This document shows, piece by piece, positions 55,153-55,190 of a stretch of DNA of 55,190 nt. Each line of letters starts with the position of its first letter. Positions within the stretch are counted from its first letter, which is position 1. The notes under the pieces were generated by a model. The model was not told the origin of the DNA and did not search any database. It was given only the letters and a program-made list of their open reading frames with translations. The position numbers and the translations under genes are program-made. The stretch spans positions 28,720 through 83,909 of the forward strand of contig NASX01000002.1 of NCBI GenBank assembly GCA_002085155.1. Reading direction: 5' to 3'. Source of the DNA: Sorangiineae bacterium NIC37A_2 (GTDB lineage Bacteria; Myxococcota_A; Polyangia; Polyangiales; Polyangiaceae).

Positions 55153-55190
55153 ATGTCCGCCGTCGTCTCAGGCATCGCCAAGCTCCTCGA
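55153..55190 (+). CDS. Possible start of a plus-strand gene cut by the window edge
   Basis: An ATG at 55153 opens MSAVVSGIAKLL and runs off the window. No ribosome site or family can be assessed in 12 codons. Confidence 0.25.
   Translation, partial: MSAVVSGIAKLL

Overview
The window looks like chromosomal DNA of a high-GC, sphingolipid- and motility-type myxobacterium (Myxococcota, probably Polyangia). The pointers are a DUF1592/DUF1552 gene pair, DUF4215 and fibro-slime repeats, lipoproteins with Gly/Ser/Ala linkers, a GYF/zinc-ribbon protein with an AgmX/PglI-type tail, a DUF4388 protein, and an OmpA protein with thrombospondin type-3 repeats. This assignment is inferred from gene content; there is no rRNA in the window. 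I saw no tRNA, IS element, prophage or CRISPR array.

Layout. 1-1448 (-): a GT2 glycosyltransferase reading in frame into a long unrelated C-terminal part and off the left edge. 1584-2222 (+): 5-formyl-THF cyclo-ligase. 7943-2249 (-): a tight operon of HAD phosphatase, argD, argF, a P1B-ATPase-like protein that lacks every catalytic motif, and a Fur-family regulator. 8072-9983 (-): HU-like protein, ybeY and fsa/tal. 10428-18734 (+): an envelope protein, a TRL lipoprotein, a membrane PH-like protein coupled to glutathione reductase, a CcmH-like protein, the DUF1592-DUF1552 pair and a six-EF-hand protein. 19022-26356 (+): thrS, a DES1-like sphingolipid desaturase, a PuuA-type glutamine synthetase homologue, cysS and a methyltransferase. 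26528-28762 (+): a DUF4215/fibro-slime protein. 33901-28759 (-): a GAF/HD-GYP protein, an octaheme cytochrome c, a four-helix membrane protein and an MDR oxidoreductase, joined by 4-nt overlaps or a 12-nt gap, with a divergent MBL-fold hydrolase. 35073-40060 (-): DUF4388, GH1 and M1 peptidase genes. 40283-48531 (+, with one - gene): recD2, a GH43 lipoprotein, an unknown protein, an epimerase (-), a GT39-like mannosyltransferase-type protein and the wreck of a tandem paralogue. 48634-51645 (-): two zinc-ribbon envelope proteins. 51647-53572 (+): OmpA. 53852-55069 (-): a DUF4380-like lipoprotein.

The items most worth a second look are the catalytically dead P-type ATPase with a metal-binding N-terminus next to Fur, the bacterial homologue of eukaryotic dihydroceramide desaturase, the HD-GYP/multiheme cytochrome operon, a dispersed repeat of about 55 nt present three times and always just downstream of a gene in the sense direction, and the internally deleted GT39 paralogue.

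Start codons were chosen from homology, Shine-Dalgarno spacing and gene overlap. Function calls rest on motif recognition by eye; no database search was run.
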